Shown: one piece after another, positions 18,300 to 27,605 of the stretch
Layout of the letters: each line of letters opens with the position of its first letter
How positions within the stretch are numbered: position 1 is the stretch's first letter
NCBI GenBank assembly: GCA_964569385.1
Contig: CAZMUM010000005.1
Location: 1 to 64,000, forward strand
Direction: 5' to 3'
Length of the DNA: 64,000 nt
Source: JAADHX01 sp964569385
Lineage (GTDB): Bacteria; Actinomycetota; Acidimicrobiia; Acidimicrobiales; Poriferisodalaceae
The notes under the pieces: generated by a model
What the model was told of the DNA's origin: nothing
Database searches by the model: none
What the model saw: only the letters and a program-made list of their open reading frames with translations
Translations under genes and position numbers: made by a program

Positions 18300-20479
18300 C
18301 CGCGGCTCAGACGAAACAGCCAAACAAACTCAACGCCCACCTCGACTGGATACTTGACATTCTGCGAGGCAACGACGACGCATTCGTAGTATCGACGGGC
18401 GAGTTGCCAGACGGCCATGTCGAAATTGATCGGCTTACCGTCTACCCGTCGATCAGAGAGCCGCGGCTGCTAGTCAGCGGCGGCTCAAACCGAGTCAGGC
18501 ACTCGGTGCTTCAGAGATCTGCCGAACGCTCGGGCAAACTCGGCTCGATCGCCAAGCGAGTGTCGGCCCAAGCCGCCCTCATTGGTGCCGACCAGTTGGC
18601 ACTCGGCCCAGATGTGATCATCAGCCGCCGGCACTCCGAGTGCGCTGTACCAGATGGGTCCATGCCAACAACCTTGCGAGAACATCTCGAGGCCGCCATC
18701 GACGGCCACGAGTTGTGCATCGGTATCACGGTAGGCCCACTGCGTCCGAATCGAAAGCCCGTCCTGCAACTTATGGACCACAGCGGACAGCTGGTCGCAT
18801 ACGCCAAGATCGGCTGGGATGATTCCACGCGGGCCATGGTCGATCACGAAGTCGCAGCGCTCGACAGGCTCCCGAGATTGCAACACGTCGCCGCGCCGAA
18901 GGTCCTGCACTCCGGTCATTGGCGCGGGTTATCTGTGCTGGTCACCGCACCGGTGGTTCATGACGGCCCAGCCGAGGCTAGTACATCCCTTTTGCTGGAC
19001 GCGGCCCGCGATATAGCCGCCATGACTACGCCGCTGACGGCAACGCTCAAGTCGGCTGAGTGGACGAAGGTCCAGCGCAAACGCATCGCCAACTTGGGCC
19101 CAATTGCAACTGATCTGGCCGTAGTCTTCGAACGCTGCATAGAGCTACACGGCGACCGTTCCTTGGTGTTCGGAAGCTCCCACGGCGACTGGGCGCCATG
19201 GAATATGCGCCGAGTCGGGCGTCGGCTCGGTGTGTGGGATTGGGAACGGAGTCGGAACGACGCGCCCATTGGCTTGGACATCATTCACTACAACTTTCAA
19301 GAGGCGTTCCACGCTTCGGGGCAGTCTGTAGCCGATGGCATCGACGCGGTGCGCCAAGTGGTCCCGGCACTCCTGACCGAACTTGGCGTCGCAGGCGAAG
19401 ACCACGAGCTGATAGCTGTGCTGTATTTGGTGGAGCTGACGCTTCGCTTCGGCGAGACATCGATCGCCGATGACACGACCCTCGCCGGCACCCGAGCCGA
19501 TCTCGTCGTCGAGTTGGAGTACCTCGTTCCTCGCGTCGGCGACCCAACCGAGGACCGACGCCTCGACCGACATCCAGCTACGCCGGGAAAGGGTCGCCTG
19601 TTCACCCGCAGGATGTTAGGCGGGCCCGGAGTTCCTGCGCCGGCCCGGCGACTGATCAAATCGTCGGCAAAGGCCGTGGGGCGCGCAACCGCCTCGCACC
19701 GTGTGCTACCCAACACCTACATCGTGGGCGGCCAACGTTGCGGCACAACCTCGCTGTTTCGATATCTGACTCAGAACAGATCCGTGACCGGACCCACCCT
19801 CGAAAAGGGCGTCCACTACTACGACACCAGCTACGAACGCGGTGCCGACTGGTATCGGTCCCACTTCCCGACCCGCCGAGCAGTGCGGTTGGCGAAGCGA
19901 TACAACGGCGTCGAGCAGTCCGTAGTCGAGGCATCGCCCTACTACTTGTTCCACCCGTTCATACCCGCTCGCATTCACGACTTAACGCCAGATGCGCGCA
20001 TTCTCATCCTCGTACGAGACCCTGTGGAGCGGGCTCTGTCTCACCACAATCACGAAGTGAAGCGCGGGTTTGAGGAGCTCGACTTCGGCGCTGCCATCGC
20101 GGCCGAACCGGATCGTATGCGAGGCGAGATCGATCGGCTGGCGTCCGAACCCGAGTATGTGAGTTACGCCCACCAACACCACTCATATGTCGGCAGAGGC
20201 CAGTACGCAGAACAGATCCGCCGGTACGACAAGTTGTTTGGTGAGCAAAACGTCAAAGTAGTTCGTACCCAGGACCTCGAGGTCAACCCCAGAACCACCG
20301 TCGATTCAATTCTCAGGTTCCTCGGTATCCCGCTGATGGGCAAGGGGTCGTTCCCTCATTACAACGCTCGGCAGTATTCGTCGATGGACCCCGGGCTGAA
20401 GCGACAACTGACGGACACATTCGCCGAATCCGACGCTTGGGTAGCCGACAGGCTCGGACTCGACGAACTCTGGCCCTAG
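18296..20479 (+). CDS. Fusion of an aminoglycoside-phosphotransferase-like kinase domain and a sulfotransferase
   Basis: 727 residues from the GTG at 18296, which overlaps the upstream stop. Residues about 1-420 resemble the APH/choline-kinase-like fold: the Brenner-type loop 'SHGDWAPWNM' lies near 295-304, followed by 'VWDWERS' with the metal-binding Asp. Residues about 470-727 are a separate sulfotransferase with 'YIVGGQRCGTTSLFRYL' (PAPS loop), 'ILILVRDPVERALSHHNHE' and 'RTQDLEVNP'. A basic linker of about 45 residues joins them. Both halves look intact. An in-frame extension upstream of 18296 is a shadow of the polymerase gene. I know of no characterised protein with this combination. Confidence 0.75.
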   Translation: MTAAQTKQPNKLNAHLDWILDILRGNDDAFVVSTGELPDGHVEIDRLTVYPSIREPRLLVSGGSNRVRHSVLQRSAERSGKLGSIAKRVSAQAALIGADQLALGPDVIISRRHSECAVPDGSMPTTLREHLEAAIDGHELCIGITVGPLRPNRKPVLQLMDHSGQLVAYAKIGWDDSTRAMVDHEVAALDRLPRLQHVAAPKVLHSGHWRGLSVLVTAPVVHDGPAEASTSLLLDAARDIAAMTTPLTATLKSAEWTKVQRKRIANLGPIATDLAVVFERCIELHGDRSLVFGSSHGDWAPWNMRRVGRRLGVWDWERSRNDAPIGLDIIHYNFQEAFHASGQSVADGIDAVRQVVPALLTELGVAGEDHELIAVLYLVELTLRFGETSIADDTTLAGTRADLVVELEYLVPRVGDPTEDRRLDRHPATPGKGRLFTRRMLGGPGVPAPARRLIKSSAKAVGRATASHRVLPNTYIVGGQRCGTTSLFRYLTQNRSVTGPTLEKGVHYYDTSYERGADWYRSHFPTRRAVRLAKRYNGVEQSVVEASPYYLFHPFIPARIHDLTPDARILILVRDPVERALSHHNHEVKRGFEELDFGAAIAAEPDRMRGEIDRLASEPEYVSYAHQHHSYVGRGQYAEQIRRYDKLFGEQNVKVVRTQDLEVNPRTTVDSILRFLGIPLMGKGSFPHYNARQYSSMDPGLKRQLTDTFAESDAWVADRLGLDELWP

Positions 20480-20482
20480 GCG

Positions 20483-22126
20483 GTGGCTACTATCGATCCG
20501 GCCATCGTTCCCAAGGCCGCTAGTGAGCCCGATATCGGCACAGAAGACCTAGCCAACGAGTCCGACAAGGGCCGAACAGCGCGCACCCTCGCCCGTAGCG
20601 GGCTTATCGCTGTAGCCGGCAGCGCCGTCAACGGAACAGCAGCCTTTGTTGTGGCCGTCATCATCGCCAGAGGGTCTGTCGACACAAGCGCTAGCGGTGC
20701 AGTATTCGTGGCTACGGCCGTGTTCAACATCGCCTACTTGGTCGCTACCCTTGGTGCCGAGGTTGGGCTCGTACGCTACGTTGCCAGAGATCATTCGTCG
20801 ACCCGCCGATTGCTGCGCGGCGCGGCCATCCCGGCAGCGACCGCTGGCCTACTGGCAGCCATCGCAATTGTGGCCGCCCGCCACAGCCTCGGCGATTGGT
20901 TTAGTGATGGCACCGATGGCGGACAAGTGGCGTCAGCGCTCCGTGGCGTTGGTCCTTTGGTTCCATTGGCCACCATGGCAGCAGTTGCTCTGGCTGCCAC
21001 GCGGGGGTTGGCCACAATGGTGCCAACTGCGGTGATTGATCGCATTGTTAGACCCTTGAGCCAGGTGGCTTTGGTCTCGCTCGCCGCACTAGTCGGTGCT
21101 TCCGCTGGTGGAATGGCGCTGGCATGGGCTCTAGCCTTTGTGCCCTCTTTTGTTGGTGCCTGGTGGTGGATCGGGCGGCATGCGCCAAAACAGAATCCAG
21201 GGTTCAAAGCTACAAACGTCGCCGACCCGGTCGTGCTGCCGAACATGGCCGATCGTTTGGCTTCTCGGGCTCCAGCGACCGAAGCCGAAGCCGTCAGCAG
21301 AGACGCAACGTACTGGGAGTTCACAACACCCCAAGCACTCACTTCTATCTTGGCCGTTGTGTTGCGATGGTCCGACATCGTGCTGGTGGCGGCTCTAGCC
21401 GGAACGGGAACGGCCGCGATCTACACAGCCGCAAGTCGGTTATTGCTCGCTGGGACGTTCGTCAACGGCGCCATCATGCAAACGGTTTCGCCGTTAGTCA
21501 GCAGCGCCCTTGGTCGAGGCGACGTGGCCGAAGCCAAGCGCCTCTTGAGCACCGGAACCGCTTGGCTGGTTGCAATCGTGTGGCCTGGTTACATCGCTCT
21601 TGGAGCTCTAGGCGCAGGCTTCTTGACAGTGTTTGGCCAGGAGTACACGGCGGGCGCCACTGCGTTGGCCATCTTGAGTGTGGCGATGTTGGTCGCCACA
21701 GGGGTTGGCCCCATCGAAGCCGTGCTGTTGATGGACGGAGGCAGCGAACAGAGCCTCATCAACAACCTAGCGGCGGTTACCGTGATGATCGGCGTCGACC
21801 TCATTCTGATCCCAAGTCACGGGCTAACAGGGGCCGCAATTGGCTGGGCGTGCGGACTTCTCATAACGAACCTGGGTCCCCTGTGGCAGGTGTATCGCCG
21901 TCTGGGGATAACGCCATTCGGGCGAGCACACAGCATCGCTACTGTGACCGCGACCCTGTCAATGGGTGTGGTGGCCGGGACTGTGCGCTTGTTCGGCGAA
22001 CCAACTCTGGCCGTGGCGGCGGCGGCGGCAATCGCTGGATGGACCATTCATCTGTTTGTCCTGTCCAGGAACAGCGACGAACTGATGCTCAACGAGTTAC
22101 GAAGCGCTCTACGGCGTCGAGGCTGA
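20483..22126 (+). CDS. Polysaccharide flippase (Wzx/MOP superfamily)
   Basis: A 547-residue polytopic membrane protein with about 12-14 helices, starting with GTG at 20483, three bases after the fusion gene. The N-terminal half has 'GLIAVAGSAVNGTAAFVVAVIIARG' and 'VATLGAEVGLVRYVARD', the pattern of MOP-family exporters, and a later 'ALLSVAMLVATGVGP'-like helix region. Role: flipping lipid-linked repeat units across the membrane. The first 30 residues are charged and cytoplasmic. Last gene of the plus-strand cluster, two bases from the convergent GH26-like gene. Confidence 0.83.
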   Translation: MATIDPAIVPKAASEPDIGTEDLANESDKGRTARTLARSGLIAVAGSAVNGTAAFVVAVIIARGSVDTSASGAVFVATAVFNIAYLVATLGAEVGLVRYVARDHSSTRRLLRGAAIPAATAGLLAAIAIVAARHSLGDWFSDGTDGGQVASALRGVGPLVPLATMAAVALAATRGLATMVPTAVIDRIVRPLSQVALVSLAALVGASAGGMALAWALAFVPSFVGAWWWIGRHAPKQNPGFKATNVADPVVLPNMADRLASRAPATEAEAVSRDATYWEFTTPQALTSILAVVLRWSDIVLVAALAGTGTAAIYTAASRLLLAGTFVNGAIMQTVSPLVSSALGRGDVAEAKRLLSTGTAWLVAIVWPGYIALGALGAGFLTVFGQEYTAGATALAILSVAMLVATGVGPIEAVLLMDGGSEQSLINNLAAVTVMIGVDLILIPSHGLTGAAIGWACGLLITNLGPLWQVYRRLGITPFGRAHSIATVTATLSMGVVAGTVRLFGEPTLAVAAAAAIAGWTIHLFVLSRNSDELMLNELRSALRRRG

Positions 22127-22128
22127 GC

Positions 22129-23211
22129 TCAGTCAAGTTCGGCAATCAACGCTGCCGTGGCCCCAAACCTCGGATCGTTCGCTAAGCGACGATAGGCCGC
22201 GAGCGAAGATGCATCGGAGTCGATTCGCATATCGCAACGCTCGTTGTTGGGGTCAATGGCGTCGAACACGACCAAACCAAGAAGACGGTCCATCGGGCTG
22301 AACAGGTCGGACACCGCGTCGAAGAACTGACGCTTCGAACCATCACCGTTGTCGAGGGCAGCCCCCCATTCGGCCACAAGAATGGGCTGCGGGCGATCTT
22401 TCGCCCAAGCCAGGAATGGTCCGAAGACCTCCTCGGCCGTTTCGATGCTGCCGCGGCAAGGCGCCCATAGGTAGCCATCGGCTCCGATGACGTCGACGAC
22501 ATCGTCGCCCGGGTAAAACTCTTGAGCGAAGCCGGTACCGAAGTGCCACGTCGTTGGTGTCCAGACCCACTTGGCGTTAGTCACGCCTTCATCGTCGAAG
22601 ATTGCCCGCACGTATCGCCAGACCTCTTCGTACAGCGCAGGGTCGTCGTGATAGCCCCAGCGTTCGCCCTTGGCCGCATCGGGTTCCCAGAAGAACCTGA
22701 GCAAAAGGGGCTCGCCTAGTTCGCGGGTCCACGCGGCGCGCTGACGGATGAGGTTGTCCGACGAACCGTCGAGGATCGAGGTTGCTGGCGCTCCGTTCCA
22801 CGAAATCATTAGGCCAGTGCCGCGATCTAAGTGCCAGCGGAGTCGGTCCATCGACCACTCAAGGTCGAAACGGAAGAACTCGTTCACCAGCCCAAGCTTG
22901 CGGCCAATCGCTTCTTCGTGGTCGAGGATCGCCTGCCGTCTGGCCTCGTCGCCAAAGCCGTCGCGGGGTCCAACCCACGCTCCTAACAGAGCCAGACCGG
23001 CCTCGACACCATCGGCACCCACCGAAGTTGCACCGGTCGTGTTCGGGGCGGTCGAACTAGACGGTAAAATATCAACCGTTGTCGTGGGCGGCGCGGCATC
23101 GGGCCAAGAAGTCGATGTCGAACTCGATGTCAAGGAGTTATCAGTCGTGCTGCTACAAGCCGTAGCGACAAGCGAAAACACCAGCACCAAGGCGACGATG
23201 CATCGCTTCAT
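22129..23211 (-). CDS. Secreted GH26-like glycoside hydrolase lipoprotein
   Basis: A 360-residue lipoprotein: signal peptide ending in the lipobox 'SLVATACSS' (Cys19), then a Ser/Thr-rich linker to about residue 65. The catalytic domain resembles GH26 endo-beta-mannanase-type enzymes: 'LLLRFFWEPDA' offers the acid/base Glu and 'PILVAEWGAALD' the nucleophile Glu, with 'WVWTPTTWHFG' between. It faces the polysaccharide cluster convergently and may trim or release the polymer; this is an inference from position. Substrate unknown. Confidence 0.75.
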   Translation of the reverse strand: MKRCIVALVLVFSLVATACSSTTDNSLTSSSTSTSWPDAAPPTTTVDILPSSSTAPNTTGATSVGADGVEAGLALLGAWVGPRDGFGDEARRQAILDHEEAIGRKLGLVNEFFRFDLEWSMDRLRWHLDRGTGLMISWNGAPATSILDGSSDNLIRQRAAWTRELGEPLLLRFFWEPDAAKGERWGYHDDPALYEEVWRYVRAIFDDEGVTNAKWVWTPTTWHFGTGFAQEFYPGDDVVDVIGADGYLWAPCRGSIETAEEVFGPFLAWAKDRPQPILVAEWGAALDNGDGSKRQFFDAVSDLFSPMDRLLGLVVFDAIDPNNERCDMRIDSDASSLAAYRRLANDPRFGATAALIAELD

Positions 23212-23247
23212 CGATCCAAACCTTCAGTTGTGGGGTAGGTTCGGTCC

Positions 23248-23592
23248 ATGGCGAAGATTGTGCAACTGATTCTGGCAGCATTGCTAGCGGGGCTGATTGC
23301 TCGCCTGGTACGCAACCGCAACCAGCCTCCGCCAGATGCCCCCAGTTGGCCGGCGTGGACCGAAACCACCGATGTTGCGACGCCTCGCGCCAATGTCGAC
23401 CACGGGGCGAAGTCATGGGTCGAAGCCGAAGCGACTGGCGACTGCGCATCGTCACATCCGGTCAAGGTCAAACTGTCGAGCGGCATCTTTCACATCCTTG
23501 GCCAGCGTAACTACGAACGAACGAACGCCGACCGGTGTTACCTGTCGGCCGACGCAGCCGCCGCTGATGGTTTCCGCGCTTCAAAAGTCTGA
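23248..23592 (+). CDS. Sunset-domain membrane-anchored protein
   Basis: 114 residues: an N-terminal hydrophobic helix at about 5-22 ('IVQLILAALLAGLIARLV'), a Pro-rich spacer, and a C-terminal domain with 'KLSSGIFHILGQRNYERT' and 'DRCYLSADAAAADGFRAS', matching the short Cys-containing sunset domain found in actinobacterial surface proteins. The domain's function is not established. Divergent from the GH26-like gene (36-bp gap), convergent with serA. Confidence 0.65.
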   Translation: MAKIVQLILAALLAGLIARLVRNRNQPPPDAPSWPAWTETTDVATPRANVDHGAKSWVEAEATGDCASSHPVKVKLSSGIFHILGQRNYERTNADRCYLSADAAAADGFRASKV

Positions 23593-23603
23593 CGTTCTCT
23601 GAC

Positions 23604-25169
23604 CTAGAACGACACCAGTTCGACGCTAAGCAGGCCTTGCACCGAACGAAGACCATCAAGAACAGCAGCCGATGGTGCCTCATCGAGAACGAGCACCATC
23701 AGGGCGCCGGACTCGTCGACGGTACGTCCGAGGCCCATGTACGACACGTTGATCTGAGCATCGCCGAGGTGTCGACCGACCTGACCCATTCGGCCGGGGC
23801 GGTCCTCGTTGCGGATCACCAAGACGTGATCAGCGGCGGGCACCTCGACTACATGGTCGTCGAGCATCACGATGCGAGGCTCGTTGTGAAGCCCAACAAG
23901 TGTGCCCGCCAGCGCGTGGTGATCAGTACGCACGCTGATCAGGTTGCGGTACTGGCGTGTCGCGGTGTCGTTGACCACGGTGATTTCGAGCCCGGCAGCG
24001 TCGGCTAGCGATGGCGCGTTAACGAACGTGACTGCGCGGTCGTGCCACTCGCCCAGAAATCCCTTCACCACGGTGAGTTCGGCGAGTCGAGTGTCGGCAC
24101 CCGCGAGATCGCCGATTAGCGAGATCTCAAGAGTTGCCGACATTGTGGATGAGAGCTTCGCAATAAATGCACCGAGACGTTCGGCCAGCGGAAGAAACGG
24201 CATCAACTCATCTGACCCAGCTGACGCGGCCACATTGACCGCGAAAGGCACGAACTCGCCGGCAAGGGCGAGGTTTACTTGTTCGGCGATCGTCTCGCCC
24301 GCTCGGTCCTGAGCCTCTGCGGTGCTAGCCCCAAGGTGCGGTGTGACCACTACGTTGTCGAGGCCGAACAGTGGCGAGTCGGTGCATGGTTCGTTGTCGA
24401 ATACGTCGAGGCCGGCACCGGCAATCTGTTGACTAACCAGTGCCTCATACAACGCGGCCTCGTCGACAATTCCGCCTCTGGCAGTGTTAATAATACGCAT
24501 AGTCGGCTTGGCCAACCGCAGCTGGTCGGCACCAATGAGCCCGATTGTTTCTGGGGTCCTCGGCAAGTGGATGGTTACAAAATCGGCGGTGCTCATGAGT
24601 TCGTCGAGCTCCAATAGTTCGACGCCAATCTCGGCCGCGTTCTCAGCAGACACGTAAGGGTCGTAGGCCACTAAGCGAGTGTCGAATGCGCTCAGTCGGT
24701 TTGCGACCAGCCGACCGACTCGACCCAACCCGACAAGTCCAATGGTCTTGTGAAACAGTTCGACCCCAGTCCAGCGGCCACGTTCCCACCGACCCGCAAC
24801 GAGGGCTCCGTGAGCCTGGGCCACGTTCCGGGCCGAGGCAAGCATGAGCGTGATGGCTTGCTCAGCGGCAGAAACGACGTTCGACAACGGTGCATTGGCC
24901 ACCAACACACCTCGTGCAGTAGCGGCCTCGACATCGACGTTGTCGAGGCCAATTCCGGCTCGGCCGACGACAATTAGGCCGGCCCCGGCAGTCAGCACCT
25001 CGTCGGTCACCTGGGTTGCTGATCGAATGATCAAGGCATCGACGTCGGCCACCGCCTCGATCAACTCGTCAGGTTCGAGACCAACCCGAGTGATGACGGT
25101 GTGACCCGCCGCCTGTAACACATCGACGCAGCTCGGAGCCAACGCTTCGGCTAATAGAACCTTGGCCAC
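23604..25169 (-). CDS. serA: D-3-phosphoglycerate dehydrogenase
   Basis: First step of serine synthesis: NAD-dependent oxidation of 3-phosphoglycerate. The 521-residue length matches the long actinobacterial form with catalytic, NAD-binding, intervening (ASB) and C-terminal ACT domains. 'GLGRVG' at about 147-152 binds NAD; the catalytic His is in 'VTPHLGASTAEAQ'. The ACT domain (from about residue 450, 'ADHVLVIRNEDRPGRMGQVG') implies feedback by serine. Start is the GTG at 25169, with GGAG seven bases upstream; it lies one base after the stop of the aminotransferase gene, so the two are coupled. Confidence 0.93.
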   Translation of the reverse strand: MAKVLLAEALAPSCVDVLQAAGHTVITRVGLEPDELIEAVADVDALIIRSATQVTDEVLTAGAGLIVVGRAGIGLDNVDVEAATARGVLVANAPLSNVVSAAEQAITLMLASARNVAQAHGALVAGRWERGRWTGVELFHKTIGLVGLGRVGRLVANRLSAFDTRLVAYDPYVSAENAAEIGVELLELDELMSTADFVTIHLPRTPETIGLIGADQLRLAKPTMRIINTARGGIVDEAALYEALVSQQIAGAGLDVFDNEPCTDSPLFGLDNVVVTPHLGASTAEAQDRAGETIAEQVNLALAGEFVPFAVNVAASAGSDELMPFLPLAERLGAFIAKLSSTMSATLEISLIGDLAGADTRLAELTVVKGFLGEWHDRAVTFVNAPSLADAAGLEITVVNDTATRQYRNLISVRTDHHALAGTLVGLHNEPRIVMLDDHVVEVPAADHVLVIRNEDRPGRMGQVGRHLGDAQINVSYMGLGRTVDESGALMVLVLDEAPSAAVLDGLRSVQGLLSVELVSF

Positions 25170-25170
25170 G

Positions 25171-26400
25171 TCATCGCTCCAAGAACGAAGCGATGCGGGA
25201 GATTCCCTCTTTAAGGTCATCGTCGCCAAGAGCAAACGAGAACCGGGCATACCCAGGAGCACCGAAGGCCTCGCCGGGAACGAATGCGACCTTGACTTCA
25301 TCAAGAATCACGTCGGCGATGTCGAGTGTGCTCGTTACGGTTCGACCTGCAAGCCGGCGCCCCAACAATCCTTCGAACGAAGGAAACGCGTAGAACGCAC
25401 CCTTGGGTTCTAGGCATACAACGCCATCGATTTCGTTGAGCATCGAGTGGATGATGCGGCGGCGCCGGTCGAAGGCCGTGCGCATCTCCGCAACGGCATC
25501 AAGCGGTCCGGAAACAGCTGCTAGCGCGGCGCGCTGTGAGACGTTGGCGACATTGCTAGTCGAATGCGACTGAAGGTTCGTTGCCGCCTTAGTAATGGCC
25601 ACTGGCGCAATCATCCAGCCAACGCGCCAGCCCGTCATTGCATAGGTCTTGGCCACTCCGTTCAGAACAATGCAGTGGTCCCGAATTTCGGGCACAACAA
25701 CGGGCATCGAATGATGTTCGGTCCCGTCGTAGACAAGATGTTCGTAGATTTCGTCGGTAATGACCCAGATTCGATGTTCCGCAGCCCAGTTGCCGATGGC
25801 CTCGATTTCGTCTCTGTTGTACACCGAACCAGTCGGGTTCGATGGCGACACAAACAACAAGGCCTTCGTGGCCTCGGTGCGGGCCGCCTCGAGGTCATCG
25901 ACGGTGACCTTGAAGCTCGACGCGGCGGTCGTGGCCAACGTGACTGGCACCCCCCGTGCAAGCCGGATCGCCTCGGGGTATGTGGTCCAGAAGGGAGCCA
26001 GCAGTAACACCTCATCGCCGGGGTCGATTAGGGCCAGGAACGTGTTGAACACTGCGTGTTTGCCCCCGTTGGTGACGAGCACCTGGGAGGCATCGACCTC
26101 GTAGCCAGAGTCGCGGCGCGTTTTGATCGCGATGGCTTCGGTCAACTCTGGAAGGCCGCCGGCTGGCGAATAGCGGTGATTGGCCGGATTGCGACACGCT
26201 TCAACGGCGGCATCGACGATGTGGTCGGGAGTCGGGAAGTCGGGCTCACCCGCGCCGAACCCAATCACTGGCTCTCCAGCGGCCTTGAGAGCCTTGGCTT
26301 TGGCATCGACGGCCAACGTAGCCGACGGCAAAACTGCGGCTACCAACTTCGAAACAGGACTTGTCGCAGTGTTTTTATCACTGTTGGTCGCAGTGCTCAT
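25171..26400 (-). CDS. Class I aspartate aminotransferase
   Basis: A 409-residue fold-type I PLP enzyme of the AspB/AspC (subgroup Ib) type. Landmarks: '[15 protein letters not shown]' near residue 48, '[12 protein letters not shown]' (Asn contacts PLP), '[14 protein letters not shown]' (Asp-Tyr), the PLP Lys in '[18 protein letters not shown]', and the substrate Arg in 'YARFSFALG'. Likely makes aspartate from oxaloacetate, though a broader role, including phosphoserine or prephenate transamination, is possible given its coupling to serA. Confidence 0.88.
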   Translation of the reverse strand: MSTATNSDKNTATSPVSKLVAAVLPSATLAVDAKAKALKAAGEPVIGFGAGEPDFPTPDHIVDAAVEACRNPANHRYSPAGGLPELTEAIAIKTRRDSGYEVDASQVLVTNGGKHAVFNTFLALIDPGDEVLLLAPFWTTYPEAIRLARGVPVTLATTAASSFKVTVDDLEAARTEATKALLFVSPSNPTGSVYNRDEIEAIGNWAAEHRIWVITDEIYEHLVYDGTEHHSMPVVVPEIRDHCIVLNGVAKTYAMTGWRVGWMIAPVAITKAATNLQSHSTSNVANVSQRAALAAVSGPLDAVAEMRTAFDRRRRIIHSMLNEIDGVVCLEPKGAFYAFPSFEGLLGRRLAGRTVTSTLDIADVILDEVKVAFVPGEAFGAPGYARFSFALGDDDLKEGISRIASFLER

Positions 26401-26470
26401 GAGCGGGCCGATCCGGAACGAATTCGCATCCGCCCAATCTACCGTTGGTCACCCCGCCCCAAAAACGCAA

Positions 26471-27004
26471 TTATTGGCGCACCACTGCCCAGCGTTCGTG
26501 GTCCCTCCACTCACCGTCGATACGGAGGAACTTCGGCGAGAAACCCTCGAGTCTGAAGTCGAGAGCTTGGACCAGCTTTCGAGATCGATCGTTACCAGGT
26601 TGAATATTGGCTTCGAGTCGATGCAACTCAAGCTCGCCAAACCCTCTTGCGATCACCAGCGACACCGCCTCGCGGACGTAGCCATGGCCAGCCGTCGCCG
26701 AGAATCCGTAGTAGCCGAGCGCACCAGACTGGAAGCCGCCGCGGGTGAGGTTGTTGATGTTCACAACGGCAACCAATGTCTCGTCGGCCCAGGCGAGGTG
26801 AGCCTCTGTGTCAGGGAACCTAACTCTTTCGATCCAAGCAGTCGCGGCAACCGTCGAGGCTGGTGCGTACACCCAAGGGTGGAGTAGATCAGAGCTCGAT
26901 CGAACCGCGGCAACTAGGGCGTCAACATCGGCTGACACCGGCGCCGTCAACTCGATACGCGTCGACCCAGCTACCGCCCGACCCTTGTGTCTCCAGCGCC
27001 TCAT
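26471..27004 (-). CDS. GNAT-family N-acetyltransferase (RimJ/RimL-like)
   Basis: A 177-residue acetyltransferase_3-type protein. The acetyl-CoA-binding core is visible as 'GALGYYGFSATAGHGYVREAVSLVIARGFGELELHRLEANIQPGN' in pieces: 'GHGYVREAV' is the pyrophosphate-binding loop and 'LHRLEANIQPGN' the following strand. Members acetylate ribosomal-protein N-termini or small molecules; the substrate here is unknown. ATG at 27004; it is separated from the aminotransferase by 70 bp. Confidence 0.8.
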   Translation of the reverse strand: MRRWRHKGRAVAGSTRIELTAPVSADVDALVAAVRSSSDLLHPWVYAPASTVAATAWIERVRFPDTEAHLAWADETLVAVVNINNLTRGGFQSGALGYYGFSATAGHGYVREAVSLVIARGFGELELHRLEANIQPGNDRSRKLVQALDFRLEGFSPKFLRIDGEWRDHERWAVVRQ

Positions 27005-27032
27005 GTCGTCAGCATCTCATTGCGTCGCCATC

Positions 27033-27545
27033 TCAGTTATGGGCCGGATCACTCGGCATCAGTTTCAACCACGATCGCCGATCTTCAAAACGACCAACCA
27101 CTTCAAACCATAGGTCGAGTGGATCGGTAGTGAATGCGTCGTCTGGCCCACAGTCAACAACCCACCAGGCGCCTTCTTCGAGCTCCTCGACTAGTTGGCC
27201 AGCCGACCATCCCGAGTAACCGAGATACACGCGCACCGGCGATGTCGATTCCGTCGAGTCCAGATCTCTGGGAACGACTCGGCCGTCTTCATCGGTTGTT
27301 ACGCCAACCAACCCCATTGTTTCGACTGGTCCGCCCTCGAACAGCACCGCAGGTGAGGCCACTTCGCCGAGCGACTCCAAGCCAATCTCGGTGGCTTGTA
27401 TCTCGAGCGGCCGGTTCAGCACCACCCCAGCCGAACCCTCGGAGCCATGGTCGAGCAGCAAGATCACGGCACGGTCGAACACCGCTTCGCGCAGAAGCGG
27501 TGTGGCGAGCAAGAGGCGGCCGGCGGCAGGTTCCACAATCCTCAT
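27033..27545 (-). CDS. YqgE/AlgH family protein (UPF0301)
   Basis: About 170 residues from the ATG at 27545; ATGs at 27557 and a start at 27590 are alternatives. Family features: 'GRLLLATPLL' at the N-terminus, 'GSAGVVLNRPL', 'LFEGGPVE', 'VYLGYSGWSAGQLVEELEEGAW'. It is a conserved soluble protein with no assigned biochemical activity. It lies downstream of the histidine kinase on the same strand (60-bp gap). Confidence 0.85.
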   Translation of the reverse strand: MRIVEPAAGRLLLATPLLREAVFDRAVILLLDHGSEGSAGVVLNRPLEIQATEIGLESLGEVASPAVLFEGGPVETMGLVGVTTDEDGRVVPRDLDSTESTSPVRVYLGYSGWSAGQLVEELEEGAWWVVDCGPDDAFTTDPLDLWFEVVGRFEDRRSWLKLMPSDPAHN

Positions 27546-27605
27546 TTTTCCACACATAGACCCGAGCCGTGACCTCAATCGGGTCAGCACCGAACTCGAG
27601 GTGCC

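Noticed and set aside
21124..22185. 353-codon plus-strand frame over the flippase
   Set aside because: Shadow in the +1 frame of a membrane-protein gene; Arg/Ser/Gly-rich with no domain.
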